A stretch of 5,347 nt of DNA from an uncultured Clostridia bacterium. Lineage in GTDB: Bacteria > Bacillota > Clostridia > Oscillospirales > Ruminococcaceae. The stretch spans positions 1-5,347 of the forward strand of contig CALXKG010000201.1 in the NCBI GenBank assembly GCA_944388825.1. Direction: 5' to 3'. The position numbers and the translations under genes are program-made. The notes under the pieces were generated by a model. The model saw only the letters and a list, made by a program, of their open reading frames with translations, was not told the DNA's origin and ran no database searches. Every line of letters begins with the position of its first letter. Position 1 is the first letter of the stretch. Shown here piece by piece: positions 1 through 5,347 of this stretch.

Positions 1-427
1 GCTTTTTATAGCAGACCAGCTCCGGGTCGGACCCGCCGCCGCCGTACCGGCAGACCAGCAGAAACCGGTCGTCGGCGACGGCGCCGTAGCACTTCTCCAT
101 CCCGTCCACTTCGATCTGCGCGCCGAGGTAGACGGCTTTATCGTCCAGAAACCGGACGGCCTGTCCACTGGGGAGGGGGTAGGCGAGGTTGACGTACGCA
201 CCCGAGAGGAGGTTCAGGCTCTCCACACGGAGGCCTGGGATCCCGAGGCCGTTGATCTCGTCCATGACCGCCTGTCTGCGGTGGGCAAACGCTTCCTGCC
301 CGCCCTCCGAGATCCATTCCGCCGCGATACACCGCCCGCCAAAGGGCTTCCCGCCCGTTTCGGAACAGCCGGCGCAGTTTTCCGCCGGGCAGGACGCGCA
401 GTCAAATTGCCCGCAAAGGGATGCCAT
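1..427 (-). CDS. Cysteine-rich DUF3795-like protein (C-terminus off the window edge)
   Basis: An open frame reads leftward from the ATG at 427-425 with no stop before base 1, giving 142 complete codons, so the gene is cut by the window edge. The start is well supported: AAAGGAGG lies at 443-436 with an 8-nt spacer. The N-terminus carries a dense cysteine pattern, C5-x4-C10-x2-C13-x4-C18-x2-C21-x11-C33, with CG at 5-6 and CAGC at 18-21, followed by KPFGGRCIAAEWI (27-39). Three more cysteines lie at 113, 126 and 139. The pattern resembles the DUF3795 type of small cysteine-rich proteins of unknown function and suggests metal or Fe-S binding, though neither is shown. There is no signal peptide or membrane segment, so it is probably cytoplasmic. 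The middle (about 78-130) looks like a compact beta-rich domain. It starts 14 nt after the stop of the MATE gene and is probably co-transcribed with it. Family assignment is from recall of the motif and is moderately sure; the function is unknown. Confidence 0.75.
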   Translation of the reverse strand, partial: MASLCGQFDCASCPAENCAGCSETGGKPFGGRCIAAEWISEGGQEAFAHRRQAVMDEINGLGIPGLRVESLNLLSGAYVNLAYPLPSGQAVRFLDDKAVYLGAQIEVDGMEKCYGAVADDRFLLVCRYGGGGSDPELVCYKK

Positions 428-435
428 CGTGAAAA

Positions 436-443
436 CCTCCTTT
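436..443 (-). promoter_or_regulatory. Strong ribosome binding site of the cysteine-rich gene
   Basis: AAAGGAGG on the minus strand, 8 nt before the ATG at 427-425. It overlaps the TAA stop of the upstream MATE gene (444-442) by two bases, which fits a two-gene operon with closely coupled translation. It fixes the start of a gene that would otherwise be missed because it has no stop inside the window. Confidence 0.8.
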
Positions 444-1830
444 AATGGGTGATCGCCTTGTTTTTCCACTTGCCCCGCCTGAACACAATGACGGTGATGA
501 CCGCCCCCATCACCCACGAAAGCAGCATCGACAGGAAGAGGGCGTAGGGTTCGCCGTTGGGGCGCGCGTCGTTCCGGGTCAGGAAGGCCAGCAGGTAGGC
601 CACCGGCACCCGGATGACGACCGTCGTCACCAGCGAGATCCACATCGGGCTGACCGTGTCGCCCGCCCCGCGCATCGCGCCGGAGAGGATCTGGGTGACG
701 GCCATCGCGATATACCCGACGGCCAAAAGCCGCAGCATCTGGACGCTTAAGTCGATGAGCGCCGCGGTCTGGGTAAACATTTCAATCAGGTAGACGCCGA
801 AGAAGATCAGGCAGAGCACCAGCAGGACCGCCGTCCCGATGCCCAGCTTGAGGCCGTTTTTCGTCCCTTCTTCCACCCGGTCCATCCGGCCCGCGCCGAC
901 GTTCTGCCCGACGAAGGTGGTCATCGCCATCCCGAAGCTGAAGTTGGGCATCATCGCAAACCCGTCCACCCGCATGATGATGGTGTTGCAGGCGATGACG
1001 TCGGTGCCCAGCGAGTTGGTCAGCGACTGCACCACCAGCATCGACATCGAAAAGACCGCCTGGGTCGCGCCGGAGGGGAGCCCTAAAAAGATCAGCTCCT
1101 TGCAGAGCTTGCCGTCGAGGGAAAAGGAGCGCCGGGTAAGCCCCAGCTGCTGCCGCATCCGGAAGATCTTGATGAAGCACAGCACCGCCGAGACCGCCCA
1201 GGAGAAGATGGTCGCCCAGGCCGCCCCCGCGACCCCCATCCCCAGCCCCGCGACGAACCAGACGTCCAGGACGGTGTTCATCGCCGAGCAGATCAGCAGG
1301 AAGACCAGCGGCATAAAGCTGTCCCCCAGCCCCCGCAGGATGCCGGAGAGGATGTTGTAAAAGGCGAAGCCGATGATGCCCAGAAAGATGATCTGCAAAT
1401 ATTCGGCCGCCATGTCGATGATCTCGGGCGGGGTGTCCAGCAGCTGCAAAAAGGGCCGGGAGAGGAAGACGCCGCCCACCGTCATCACAATGCCGGCCAG
1501 CAGGGTCATGACCAGCGTGTTGCCGATGGAACTGGCCAGCAGCTTCCGGTTGCGCGCGCCGAAGTACTGGGAGACCATGATGCCGGCCCCGGTCGAGATG
1601 CCGACAAAGAGGACGAGCAGCAGGTTGTTGACCGGGCCGCTCGCCCCGACCGCCGCCAGCGCGTTGTCCCCGACGTAGTTGCCGACGACGATCGAGTCGA
1701 CGGTCGAATACAGCTGCTGGGCGATGTTGCCGATCAGCAGCGGGACGGTGAACTGGACGATGGCGCCGGCTGTTCCGCCGGTGGTCATGTCCCGCGGGGC
1801 GAAAAACCGCGCGATTCTGTTTTGAGCCAT
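442..1830 (-). CDS. MATE-family multidrug/metabolite efflux transporter
   Basis: A 462-residue integral membrane protein, the usual MATE length, with about 12 hydrophobic segments. MATE proteins export cationic drugs, toxins or metabolites across the cytoplasmic membrane using Na+ or H+ gradients. The internal two-fold repeat is visible: SQYFGAR (87-93) matches GQNVGAG (308-314), and ILRGLGD (164-170) matches AMRGAGD (385-391). The early segment TVPLLIGNIAQQLYSTVDSI (28-47) is typical of the family. The frame extends upstream to an ATG at 1878, but the 1830 start is preferred. It has AAAGGAAGG (1846-1838) just upstream, and the promoter at 1919-1891 predicts a transcript start near 1884, which would leave only about 6 nt before the 1878 ATG. 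The gene follows the terminator of the apgM-like gene and is followed 14 nt later by the cysteine-rich gene. The substrate cannot be read from sequence. The subtype (NorM, DinF or MepA-like) is not resolved. Confidence 0.95.
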   Translation of the reverse strand: MAQNRIARFFAPRDMTTGGTAGAIVQFTVPLLIGNIAQQLYSTVDSIVVGNYVGDNALAAVGASGPVNNLLLVLFVGISTGAGIMVSQYFGARNRKLLASSIGNTLVMTLLAGIVMTVGGVFLSRPFLQLLDTPPEIIDMAAEYLQIIFLGIIGFAFYNILSGILRGLGDSFMPLVFLLICSAMNTVLDVWFVAGLGMGVAGAAWATIFSWAVSAVLCFIKIFRMRQQLGLTRRSFSLDGKLCKELIFLGLPSGATQAVFSMSMLVVQSLTNSLGTDVIACNTIIMRVDGFAMMPNFSFGMAMTTFVGQNVGAGRMDRVEEGTKNGLKLGIGTAVLLVLCLIFFGVYLIEMFTQTAALIDLSVQMLRLLAVGYIAMAVTQILSGAMRGAGDTVSPMWISLVTTVVIRVPVAYLLAFLTRNDARPNGEPYALFLSMLLSWVMGAVITVIVFRRGKWKNKAITH

Positions 1831-1837
1831 TTCCGGG

Positions 1838-1846
1838 CCTTCCTTT
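1838..1846 (-). promoter_or_regulatory. Ribosome binding site deciding the MATE start
   Basis: The minus-strand purine run AAAGGAAGG ends 7 nt before the ATG at 1830-1828. No comparable site precedes the upstream in-frame ATG at 1878, so this supports the shorter protein. Confidence 0.7.
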
Positions 1847-1890
1847 CGGATTTGATTTGGACTTTTCACTTTTGCCATATATCCGACAAA

Positions 1891-1919
1891 ATTATATCAC
1901 CTTCCGCACCTTTTTGCAA
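1891..1919 (-). promoter_or_regulatory. Sigma-A-type promoter of the MATE operon
   Basis: On the minus strand, -35 TTGCAA (1919-1914; 4/6 match to TTGACA), a 17-bp spacer, and -10 TATAAT (1896-1891; perfect). The predicted start is near 1884, giving a leader of about 54 nt to the ATG at 1830. It sits in an AT-rich gap directly after the apgM-like terminator, so the MATE gene appears to be transcribed independently of apgM. Confidence 0.75.
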
Positions 1920-1949
1920 CTGTTTTTCAAAAGTTCGGGAAGAAATCTA

Positions 1950-1966
1950 TTTTCAGAATCTGAAAA
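1950..1966. promoter_or_regulatory. 17-bp perfect palindrome upstream of the MATE promoter
   Basis: TTTTCAGA-A-TCTGAAAA has 8-bp perfect arms around one central base. Its centre (1958) is about 74 bp upstream of the predicted MATE transcript start. That position suits an activator site or an upstream repressor site. Its right arm coincides with the T-tract of the apgM terminator, so part of the symmetry may be fortuitous. No regulator is encoded in the window. Confidence 0.4.
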
Positions 1967-2002
1967 AGCCGCCGGGAAAGGGAAGGCCCGCTTTCCCGGC
2001 GG
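1963..2002 (-). terminator. Intrinsic terminator of the apgM-like gene
   Basis: A perfect 12-bp GC-rich stem (CCGCCGGGAAAG at 1969-1980 with CTTTCCCGGCGG at 1991-2002) surrounds a 10-nt loop. Read on the minus strand, the stem is followed by one C and five T (1967-1963). It begins 14 nt after the apgM TGA (2019-2017), as expected. On the plus strand the stem is followed by TTTT, so it could also stop antisense transcripts. Confidence 0.9.
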
Positions 2003-2016
2003 TTTTGGAAGTGTCT

Positions 2017-3219
2017 TCAGCCGTTTACCAGCATCTCCATCAGGCTCTCCCCCCGCCCGATATACAGCCCCGTCCCGGCGGCGGCGCGCTCGGTGAAGCA
2101 GGGGACGCCCGGGGCCTCCGCCCCGCTGTCGTAGAGCAGGAAAGGGACCGGGTCGGCGGTGTGGGTGCGGACATCGAGGGGGGTAGGGTGGTCGGGCAGC
2201 ACCATCACCCGGAAATCGCCCATCTCCGGCAGGGCGGAGAGGACAGGCCCGAGGATCTCCCGGTCGATCCGCTCGATCGCTTCCACCTTGTTTTCCGCCT
2301 CCCCCCGGTGGCCGCACTCGTCCGGCGCTTCCACATGGAGGTAGACCAGGTCCGCCCCTTCCCGGAAGGCGCGGACGGCCGCTTCCGCCTTGCCGGAGAA
2401 GTTGGTGTCGATATAGCCGGTCGCGCCGGGGACGTCGATCACCTGCATCCCGGCCAGCCGCCCGATCCCCTTGATCAGGTCGACCGCCGAGATGACCGCC
2501 CCCTTCAGCCCCCATTTCCCGGCGAAGGAAGGGAGGGCGGTCTGCCGCCCCTGCCCCCAGAACCAGACGCCGTTTGCCGGACGCTTGCCGGCGGAAACGC
2601 GGGCCAGGTTGACCGGGTGGCCGGCGAGCAGCTCCGCCGCCTGTTCCATCACCTGCCGCAGCGGCGCCGCTTTCCCGGCGGGGAGATAGGGCCCGATCAC
2701 CTGCCCCGGGATGTCGTGGGGCGGGGTCAGGTCGCCGAGGTCTTCCTCCGGGTTGTCCCAGACTAGGCAGTGGCGGTAGCTGACGCCGGGGTAGAGCCGC
2801 ATCCCGGCGGGGAGGTGCTGATCGAGGAAACGGACCAGTTCCGCCGCCTCCCCGCTCCCGATGTCCCCGGCGCAGTAGTCTTCCATCGTCCGGGCGGGGT
2901 AGGGGCCGCTCCCGCCCAGGGTGACGAGGTTGCAGCGGATCGCGTACTGGCCGGGGGAGAGGGTCAGGCCCATGTTCGCCGCTTCCAGCGGGGAACGGCC
3001 GGTGTAGCAGGCGGCGGGGTCGTAGCCCATGACCGACAGGTTTGCGACGTCGCTGCCGGGCTTCATCCCGTCCGGGACGGTTTTGGCCATCCCGACGGCA
3101 GCGGAGGCGGCGAGGGCGTCCATGTGGGGCTTATGGGCCAGCTCCATCGGGGTGTGGCCCCGGAGGGTTTCGGTGGGGCGGTCGGCCATCCCGTCGCAGA
3201 GGAGCACCAGGTATTTCAT
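2017..3219 (-). CDS. apgM: Archaeal-type cofactor-independent phosphoglycerate mutase homologue (or proposed homoserine kinase)
   Basis: 400 residues, full length for the ApgM branch of the alkaline-phosphatase/iPGM superfamily. ApgM interconverts 3- and 2-phosphoglycerate in glycolysis. Bacterial relatives have also been annotated as 'proposed homoserine kinase' (threonine synthesis), so the real substrate is uncertain. The metal and phosphoryl-transfer motifs are intact: D9 in LLCDGMAD (6-13), the likely phospho-serine S56 in GSDVANLSVMGYDP (55-68), APDECGHRG (298-306, with D300 and H304), LPDHPTP (341-347, with D343 and H344) and RTHTADPVPF (351-360, with H353). There is no signal peptide, so it is cytoplasmic. 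The ATG at 3219 has AAAGGA (3234-3229) with a 9-nt spacer. The gene stands alone between its own promoter and terminator, with no thr or glycolytic genes next to it here. The family call is firm; the substrate is open. Confidence 0.93.
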   Translation of the reverse strand: MKYLVLLCDGMADRPTETLRGHTPMELAHKPHMDALAASAAVGMAKTVPDGMKPGSDVANLSVMGYDPAACYTGRSPLEAANMGLTLSPGQYAIRCNLVTLGGSGPYPARTMEDYCAGDIGSGEAAELVRFLDQHLPAGMRLYPGVSYRHCLVWDNPEEDLGDLTPPHDIPGQVIGPYLPAGKAAPLRQVMEQAAELLAGHPVNLARVSAGKRPANGVWFWGQGRQTALPSFAGKWGLKGAVISAVDLIKGIGRLAGMQVIDVPGATGYIDTNFSGKAEAAVRAFREGADLVYLHVEAPDECGHRGEAENKVEAIERIDREILGPVLSALPEMGDFRVMVLPDHPTPLDVRTHTADPVPFLLYDSGAEAPGVPCFTERAAAGTGLYIGRGESLMEMLVNG

Positions 3220-3240
3220 CGGGAACCATCCTTTCGAAAA

Positions 3241-3257
3241 GCGTCTATACAGGACGC
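3241..3257 (-). other. Small hairpin in the apgM leader
   Basis: GCGTC (3241-3245) and GACGC (3253-3257) form a 5-bp stem with a 7-nt loop in the roughly 55-nt apgM leader, ending 6 nt before the ribosome binding site. On the minus strand it is followed by TTTT. It is too weak for a confident attenuator and may only be incidental structure. Confidence 0.25.
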
Positions 3258-3280
3258 ACAGTTGTATTTTCAGTTACCCT

Positions 3281-3309
3281 ATCTTATCATATGCGGCGGG
3301 GGTTGTCAA
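3281..3309 (-). promoter_or_regulatory. Sigma-A-type promoter of apgM
   Basis: On the minus strand, -35 TTGACA (3309-3304; perfect), a 17-bp spacer, and -10 TAAGAT (3286-3281; 4/6). The predicted start is near 3274, giving a leader of about 55 nt. It diverges from the ATL promoter, with 46 bp between the two -35 boxes. I see no convincing shared operator in that gap. Confidence 0.8.
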
Positions 3310-3355
3310 GGAGTTTGGTTTCCGGCCGCGCAAATCATTTTTGTCCACATGGCGG

Positions 3356-3384
3356 TTGAACCGGGGCTTTCGCTGTGGTACAAT
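3356..3384 (+). promoter_or_regulatory. Extended -10 promoter of the ATL gene
   Basis: -35 TTGAAC (3356-3361; 4/6), a 17-bp spacer, and -10 TACAAT (3379-3384; 5/6) preceded by TGG (3376-3378), an extended -10 element. The transcript should begin near 3391, only about 20 nt before the ATG at 3411. This rules out the in-frame GTG at 3375, which lies inside the promoter. Confidence 0.75.
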
Positions 3385-3396
3385 GGAAAAAAACGG

Positions 3397-3403
3397 AAGG
3401 AGG
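3397..3403 (+). promoter_or_regulatory. Ribosome binding site deciding the ATL start
   Basis: AAGGAGG with a 7-nt spacer to the ATG at 3411. Together with the promoter it fixes the start at 3411 rather than the upstream in-frame GTG at 3375. Confidence 0.85.
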
Positions 3404-3410
3404 CGGCCGG

Positions 3411-3722
3411 ATGTCCCCATTTTATCAGGCGGTATATGACCTGGTCCGGCAGATCCCCCCGGGGAAGGTGGCAAGCTACGGACAGCTGGCCCTGCTCGCC
3501 GGACGCCCCCGCGCCGCCCGGCAGGTGGGACAGGCGATGGCCCGCTGCCCCGGGGATATCCCCTGGCACCGGGTGGTCGCGGCCGACGGAACGGTCAAAG
3601 GCAGTTTCCCGGAGGTGCACCGGGGGCTTCTGGAAGCGGAAGGGACGCCCTTTACCCCGGACGGGCGGGTGGATATCGGGAGCTGCCGGTTTTTGTTCCC
3701 GGACGGGGCAAAGGACGGTTGA
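3411..3722 (+). CDS. Alkyltransferase-like protein (ATL), MGMT-fold DNA-damage sensor
   Basis: 103 residues, the size of the lone DNA-binding domain of O6-alkylguanine-DNA alkyltransferases. The active-site motif reads PWHRVV (51-56): tryptophan W52 (TGG at 3564-3566) replaces the alkyl-accepting cysteine of PCHRVV. Known ATLs with this change cannot remove the alkyl group. They bind O6-alkylguanine, flip and bend the DNA, and hand the lesion to nucleotide excision repair. Other expected elements are present: YGQLALLAG (23-31), with a tyrosine where alkyltransferases push the base out and start of the helix-turn-helix, and RAARQVGQAM (34-43) carrying the arginine-finger region. It acts in the cytoplasm on DNA. 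No terminator follows it, so some read-through into the GH43 gene is likely, although the functions are unrelated. The family is confident; the repair role is by homology. Confidence 0.92.
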   Translation: MSPFYQAVYDLVRQIPPGKVASYGQLALLAGRPRAARQVGQAMARCPGDIPWHRVVAADGTVKGSFPEVHRGLLEAEGTPFTPDGRVDIGSCRFLFPDGAKDG

Positions 3723-3747
3723 CACCGCCGGGAAAATGTGCTAAGAT
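3719..3747 (+). promoter_or_regulatory. Near-consensus extended -10 promoter of the GH43 gene
   Basis: -35 TTGACA (3719-3724; perfect), a 17-bp spacer, and -10 TAAGAT (3742-3747; 4/6) preceded by TGC (3739-3741), an extended -10 element. The -35 box overlaps the ATL stop codon TGA (3720-3722). The predicted start is near 3754, inside the first operator-like repeat. The strong boxes suggest a promoter held in check by a repressor. Confidence 0.8.
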
Positions 3748-3751
3748 GAAA

Positions 3752-3765
3752 ACAAACAAGTTTGT
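3752..3765. promoter_or_regulatory. Candidate repressor operator at the GH43 transcription start
   Basis: ACAAAC-AA-GTTTGT is an inverted repeat with 6-bp perfect arms, covering roughly -2 to +12 of the predicted start. A loop of 2 nt is too tight for an RNA hairpin, so a protein-binding site is more likely. The half-site GTTTGT also occurs in Bacillus XylR operators, but with arms in the opposite order, so this is not a clear XylR box. No regulator is in the window. Confidence 0.5.
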
Positions 3766-3776
3766 GCACGGACACA
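3763..3776. promoter_or_regulatory. cre-like / LacI-family-type operator candidate
   Basis: TGTGCACGGACACA has TGTG/CACA outer arms around a central CG, the layout of LacI-family operators. It matches 8 of the 11 defined positions of the Firmicute cre consensus TGWAANCGNTNWCA. It sits about 10-22 bp after the predicted start, where CcpA-type roadblock repression is known to act. It overlaps the preceding palindrome by three bases. Confidence 0.35.
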
Positions 3777-3778
3777 TT

Positions 3779-3785
3779 AAGGAGG
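3779..3785 (+). promoter_or_regulatory. Ribosome binding site of the GH43 gene
   Basis: AAGGAGG with a 7-nt spacer to the ATG at 3793. It confirms that start and implies strong translation once the gene is transcribed. Confidence 0.85.
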
Positions 3786-3792
3786 CATACTG

Positions 3793-5343
3793 ATGCAGTA
3801 CCGCAACCCGATCATCCCCGGTTACAACCCCGACCCTTCGATCACCCGGGCGGGGGATACCTTCTACCTGGTCAACTCTTCGTTTGAGTTCTTCCCCGGC
3901 GTACCGGTCCGCTCCAGCAAAAACCTGGTCAACTGGGCCTTTACCGGCTATGTCCTCGACCGGGAGAGCCAGCTGCCGCTCCACGGCTCCCGCCCCTCCG
4001 GCGGCATCTTCGCCCCGACCATCCGGTACCACGACGGGATGTTTTACATGATCACCACCAACATCGACCTGATGCCCACCGGCGCGCCCAACTTCATCGT
4101 CCACGCCGAAGACCCCGCCGGCCCCTGGTCGGAACCCGCCTGGATCGCCCAGGCCGGCATCGACCCGTCCATCTTCTTTGACGACGACGGCAGCTGCTGG
4201 TACACCGGCACCGGGCAGGACGGCAGCGGCCATCAGGGGATCGTCTGCTTCAAACTGGACCCGATGACCGGCGAGATCCTTTCGGAAAAGAAGGTCATCA
4301 GCCACGGCTCCGGCGGCAAGTGCCCGGAAGGGCCCCACCTGTACAAAAAGGACGGCTGGTACTACCTGATGCTGGCCGAGGGCGGCACCGAGTTCGGGCA
4401 TATGGAGACGATCGGCCGCAGCCGGACGATCGACGGCCCCTACGAATTCTGCCCGTCCGGGCCCATCCTCACCGCCCGGGACGAGCGGGGCAACGGCTCC
4501 CCGATCCAGTGCACCGGCCACGCGGATATCGTCGACGACGAAAACGGCAACTGGTGGATCGTCTCCCTCGGCACCCGCCCGATCGGGCCGATGGCCCACC
4601 ATCTCGGCCGCGAGACCTTCCTCGCCCAGCTGGATTGGGTGGACGGCTGGCCGGTCGTCCGAAACGGCGGGCTGATGCAGCTGGAGGCGGACGCCGACCT
4701 GCCGCAGGCGGGGACGGTGGGGCCGGTCTCGGACGACATCCACTGCGATTTTACCCGGATGGAGAAACTGCCCTTCGACTTCAACTACCTCCGCAACCCG
4801 GCGATGGAAAACTATAAGCTGGACGGGGGGCTTGTCCTTCAGGGCACCGCGGAGCGGCTCTCGACCCCCAACACCTCCCCGACCTTTACCGGCATCCGGC
4901 AGACCCAGTTTAAGACGGTCACGACCGCCGTCCTGAACACGGATATCCCGGAAGGGTGTTCCGCCGGGCTGACCGCCTACGGTATCCACACCCACCATTA
5001 CGACGTCCTCGTCACCCGGCGGTATGGCAAGCTGTACGCCCGGCTGCGCAAACACCTCTACGATATGGAGATGGCGGCGGCGGAGATCCCGCTGCCGGAA
5101 TGCGGGAAGGTCAGCCTCCGGATCACCTCCGACCGGAACGAATATACCTTCTCGGTCGATTTCGGCGGAGGGTATGTCGTGCTGGGCCACGGGCTGACCA
5201 TCGGCCTTGCGACCGAAGTCACCGAGACGATGACCTTTACCGGGACTTACCTTGCGCTGTTCGCCGAAAACGGCGCCGCCCGGTTTGACCGCATGGACTA
5301 TGAAGCGGAGTGGGAACCGGCCCCGAAGGGCCGCATCGGCTGA
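3793..5343 (+). CDS. GH43 beta-xylosidase / alpha-L-arabinofuranosidase, cytoplasmic
   Basis: 516 residues, full length for two-domain GH43 xylosidases. Such inverting enzymes release xylose or arabinose from the non-reducing end of short xylo-oligosaccharides. The N-terminal five-bladed beta-propeller (about 4-300) shows all three acidic residues: catalytic base D14 in NPDPSITRAGDTFYLV (12-27), pKa-modulating D124 in GIDPSIFFDDDG (122-133), and general acid E179 in CPEGPHLYKKDGWYYL (177-192). SFEFFPGVPV (30-39) and GGIFAPTIRYHDGMFY (70-85) are also typical of this branch. The C-terminal part (about 315-510) is the beta-sandwich that closes the active site in this family. There is no signal peptide, so it should act inside the cell on imported oligosaccharides. 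It has its own promoter and operator-like repeats, suggesting substrate or catabolite control. It ends 4 nt before the window edge, so partner transporter or xylan genes may lie beyond. Xylosidase versus arabinofuranosidase cannot be settled from sequence alone. Confidence 0.95.
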   Translation: MQYRNPIIPGYNPDPSITRAGDTFYLVNSSFEFFPGVPVRSSKNLVNWAFTGYVLDRESQLPLHGSRPSGGIFAPTIRYHDGMFYMITTNIDLMPTGAPNFIVHAEDPAGPWSEPAWIAQAGIDPSIFFDDDGSCWYTGTGQDGSGHQGIVCFKLDPMTGEILSEKKVISHGSGGKCPEGPHLYKKDGWYYLMLAEGGTEFGHMETIGRSRTIDGPYEFCPSGPILTARDERGNGSPIQCTGHADIVDDENGNWWIVSLGTRPIGPMAHHLGRETFLAQLDWVDGWPVVRNGGLMQLEADADLPQAGTVGPVSDDIHCDFTRMEKLPFDFNYLRNPAMENYKLDGGLVLQGTAERLSTPNTSPTFTGIRQTQFKTVTTAVLNTDIPEGCSAGLTAYGIHTHHYDVLVTRRYGKLYARLRKHLYDMEMAAAEIPLPECGKVSLRITSDRNEYTFSVDFGGGYVVLGHGLTIGLATEVTETMTFTGTYLALFAENGAARFDRMDYEAEWEPAPKGRIG

Positions 5344-5347
5344 TTTT

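Noticed and set aside
3331..3343. A weak CAAA/TTTG repeat between the divergent apgM and ATL promoters as a shared operator
   Set aside because: Only 4-bp arms in an AT-rich patch, no better than expected by chance.
3375..3410. An upstream in-frame GTG start for the ATL
   Set aside because: It lies inside the promoter (3356-3384), upstream of the predicted transcript start. The ATG at 3411 has an ideal ribosome binding site and matches the family's N-terminus.
3725..3735. An 11-bp match (CCGCCGGGAAA) between the GH43 promoter spacer and the apgM terminator stem at 1969-1979
   Set aside because: Short and GC-rich, and no second stem arm occurs near 3725, so it is most likely chance and not a repeat element.
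1822..3744. Two long plus-strand open frames (about 314 and 324 codons) opposite apgM
   Set aside because: Both are antisense shadows of the apgM-like gene, with composition-driven P/R/G-rich translations. The second also runs through the divergent promoters and the ATL gene out of frame.
3652..5190. A 512-codon open frame antisense to the GH43 gene
   Set aside because: It mirrors the GH43 coding frame in GC-rich sequence. Its translation is low-complexity (G, V, D, R, A rich) with no recognisable motif, and the plus-strand frame has full GH43 catalytic motifs and its own promoter and ribosome binding site.

Overview
The window is a compact, GC-rich stretch of bacterial chromosome. It has strong AAGGAGG-type ribosome binding sites and sigma-A/sigma-70-like promoters with 17-bp spacers. 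The gene content and signals suggest a high-GC Firmicute (Clostridia, for example an Oscillospiraceae-like gut or anaerobic lineage). That placement is an inference from signals and gene types; no rRNA or marker gene is present.

Layout. On the minus strand, reading right to left from about 3310: a monocistronic gene for an archaeal-type cofactor-independent phosphoglycerate mutase homologue (apgM-like; bacterial members have also been proposed to be homoserine kinases) runs 3219->2017 and ends at an intrinsic terminator (about 2002->1963). A new promoter (1919->1891) then drives a MATE-family efflux transporter (1830->442). Its stop codon overlaps the ribosome binding site of a cysteine-rich, DUF3795-like protein (427->1), which runs off the left edge. 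The last two genes look like one operon. On the plus strand, starting from a divergent promoter at 3356-3384: a short alkyltransferase-like protein (ATL, PWHR in place of PCHR; 3411-3722), then a cytoplasmic GH43 beta-xylosidase/alpha-L-arabinofuranosidase (3793-5343). The GH43 gene has its own consensus promoter, whose -35 box overlaps the ATL stop codon, and two operator-like inverted repeats at and just after the predicted transcription start.

How the genes work together. There is no single pathway. The window is a set of small independent transcription units: central metabolism or threonine synthesis (apgM-like), drug/metabolite export with a cysteine-rich partner, DNA-damage recognition (ATL), and intracellular breakdown of imported xylo-oligosaccharides (GH43). 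The regulatory signals are unusually readable: four promoters with exactly 17-bp spacing, one terminator, and several palindromes. I see no mobile element, CRISPR array, tRNA, rRNA or clear defence system, and no evidence for a wholly new system. The items most worth a second look are the transporter/cysteine-rich pair, the ATL, the uncertain substrate of the apgM homologue, and the operator candidates.
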